Source: an uncultured Lachnospiraceae bacterium (lineage in GTDB: Bacteria; Bacillota; Clostridia; Lachnospirales; Lachnospiraceae). Taken from it: DNA of 64,000 nt. The position numbers and the translations under genes are program-made. Numbering within the stretch: position 1 is the first letter of the stretch; each line of letters starts with the position of its first letter. Shown here in pieces: positions 62,725-64,000 of this stretch. The stretch spans positions 1 to 64,000 of the forward strand of contig CANQUG010000011.1 of NCBI GenBank assembly GCA_947626985.1. Direction: 5' to 3'. The notes below the pieces were generated by a model. The model did no database searches, was not told the origin of the DNA, and was given only the letters and a program-made list of their open reading frames with translations.

Positions 62725-63444
62725 ATGGCAAAATCGCATAATCAGAAGGCAAAGATTCTATTTTTAGTGAAGATGCTGCTCGATACTGGGGAGGATCGGG
62801 TGGTAACCATGCAGGATATTCTCGGGCAGCTGGGGGAATACGGTATTTCCGCCGAGCGCAAGAGTATATATGATGATTTTGAGGCTCTCCGGGATTTTGG
62901 TCTGGATGTGAAGTTCCGGAGGGGACGTCCGGGCGGGTATTATCTGGCGGACAGCGGACCGCTGGCCGGATGGAAGAAGCGGATAGACAGAGAGAAGCCG
63001 GAGCAGGATGCCCCGGAGGAAGAGTCTGCCCAGGGAGAACCGGCAGAGCAGAAGGCTTCGGAGGAAGCCCCGGCGGAACATTCTCCGGTTTTGGCGGAAG
63101 GTTCACCGGAGAGTCCTGAAGCTTCCGGGGAGGAGCAGGAGGAAAGCTCTGAGACAGACGCCGCTCCGGCTCCGGAGAAAGCGGGGGACGACAGGAAACA
63201 GATGCGTCTTCTGTGCAGTCTGAGGAGAGAGAAGGAAATCCGGGAATATTTCGGCGACGAAGCGGAATATAAAGAAAAAGGATACGGCAATTTTACTGTG
63301 GCGGCGCCCCTGAGGAACACCCCTGCATTTTATGGGTGGCTGGCTTCCATGGAACGGGACGTTTATATCGTGAAGCCCAGGAAGGCCGCTCTGGCCTACA
63401 GGGAGTACCTGAAAAAAATTGCCAGAGAATATAAAGGAATCTGA
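62725..63444 (+). CDS. WYL-type helix-turn-helix regulator with long acidic linker
   Basis: 239 residues. Residues ~1-75 form a DeoR/WYL-type winged helix (KAKILFLVKMLLDTGEDRVV, ISAERKSIYDDFEALRDFGL, GRPGGYYLAD). Residues ~85-155 are a Glu/Pro/Ala/Ser-rich linker without predicted fold. The C-terminus (LRREKEIREYFGDEAEYKEK, NFTVAAPLRNTPAFYGWLAS) resembles the end of WYL proteins, but the central WYL core seems absent. ATG 62725 follows AAGGGGTAAAAT. Target unknown; its neighbour is a binding-protein gene. Confidence 0.7.
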   Translation: MAKSHNQKAKILFLVKMLLDTGEDRVVTMQDILGQLGEYGISAERKSIYDDFEALRDFGLDVKFRRGRPGGYYLADSGPLAGWKKRIDREKPEQDAPEEESAQGEPAEQKASEEAPAEHSPVLAEGSPESPEASGEEQEESSETDAAPAPEKAGDDRKQMRLLCSLRREKEIREYFGDEAEYKEKGYGNFTVAAPLRNTPAFYGWLASMERDVYIVKPRKAALAYREYLKKIAREYKGI

Positions 63445-63467
63445 AAATTGGTCGAGAGGATTGGACT

Positions 63468-64000
63468 ATGAGGAGAAAAACCGCGGGGATCCTGCTGGGG
63501 GCTGCTCTTTCGGCGGCGGCGTTCGCCGGATGCGGCTCCAATGACGCCACGGAAGCGGCCAGAGAGAGCGCAGAGACGGAGCAGGAAGGCACCGGCGAGG
63601 GAGAGACGCCTGCAGAGGAAGAGGAAGCCGTGAAGGAGGAAGGGGAGGAATCCCCGGATCAGGAGGAGGAACAGCCTGCCGGCAGGGTGGCGGTTCTGCT
63701 GCCCGACGGGAATCAGGAACCGTGGAAATCCGACGGGGAAACTCTGAAGACTCTTCTGGAGGAAAAGAATTATCAGGTGACGGTGGAGGAGGCGTCGGGG
63801 GATGCTTCCAGGCAGCTGTCCCAGATAGAGGCGCATCTGGAGGAGGATCTTTCCGCCATGATCCTTGTGCCGGCAGACAGCTACGGCCTGACGGACGTCC
63901 TTGCCCGGGTGAAGGAGCAGGGGATTCCGGTGTTCGATTTCGATGAGCTTGTGATGAATACCAATGCTCTGGACTACTACATCACCTTTGACTGCCGCGC
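63468..64000 (+). CDS. Sugar-binding-type periplasmic lipoprotein (3' end missing)
   Basis: The frame is open from ATG 63468 to the window end; 177 residues are visible. Lipoprotein signal peptide: RRK, hydrophobic GILLGAALSAAAF, lipobox FAGC with Cys at residue 22. An acidic linker (~28-70) follows, then the start of a type 1 periplasmic-binding fold (GRVAVLLPDGNQEPWKSDGE, LSQIEAHLEEDLSAMILVPA, QGIPVFDFDELVMNTNALDY) like ribose/xylose/galactose binding proteins of ABC importers. GTCGAGAGGATTGGACT precedes the ATG. The transporter genes would lie to the right of the window. Confidence 0.82.
   Translation, partial: MRRKTAGILLGAALSAAAFAGCGSNDATEAARESAETEQEGTGEGETPAEEEEAVKEEGEESPDQEEEQPAGRVAVLLPDGNQEPWKSDGETLKTLLEEKNYQVTVEEASGDASRQLSQIEAHLEEDLSAMILVPADSYGLTDVLARVKEQGIPVFDFDELVMNTNALDYYITFDCR

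Overview
The window looks like the chromosome of an endospore-forming Clostridia species, most likely a Lachnospiraceae relative. This is an inference from gene content: a spoIIA-sigF operon and a spoVA set for spores, T-box control near valS, a rapZ-whiA-crh-like cluster, MurT/GatD, a zinc-type S14, strong AGGAGG ribosome binding sites and moderately high GC. No rRNA, tRNA, transposase, phage gene or CRISPR array was seen.

Layout. 1-4092: the 3' part of an FtsX-like ABC permease with a very long coiled coil, running off the left edge. 4385-14197 (minus strand): a ten-gene Mrp/Mbh-type cation antiporter operon with four antiporter-like subunits and no redox arm. 14198-16328: about 2.1 kb without genes but full of different tandem repeats, a structured inverted-repeat element, a sigma-A promoter, a T-box leader and a ~220-bp palindrome, leading to valS. 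16329-24181: valS, an LTA-synthase-like sulfatase, folC, a 50-residue ORF and a zinc-ribbon/TPR protein with an Asp/Ser/Tyr/Gly repeat tail. 24367-26231: spoIIAA-spoIIAB-sigF plus a small protein. 26323-30590 (minus): spoVA genes in an unusual order (AB, then AC-AD-AE-AA) with a plus-strand AraC regulator between AB and AC. 30865-34716: tcdA, murB, rapZ, whiA and a Crh-like HPr with Glu at position 15. 34817-36886: a PAP2 phosphatase and a membrane protein resembling a degenerate SipW-type signal peptidase.

37016-56714 is the S10-spc-alpha ribosomal protein supercluster with secY, adk, map, infA and rpoA. It has a long structured leader before rpsJ and hairpin or repeat elements in several intergenic gaps. 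The normally continuous infA-rpmJ junction is interrupted by a two-gene SPFH (HflK/HflC-like) operon preceded by what looks like a yybP-ykoY (Mn2+) riboswitch with its own terminator. After the rplQ terminator come a LytTR regulator with a degenerate receiver, pepP, a GDPD-like membrane protein, murT-gatD, rubredoxin, a WYL-type regulator and the start of a sugar-binding-type lipoprotein that runs off the right edge.

The points most worth a second look are the riboswitch-hflKC insertion inside the ribosomal supercluster, the Mbh-like antiporter with extra pumping subunits, the repeat-dense leader of valS, the structured rpsJ leader and the His15-to-Glu HPr.
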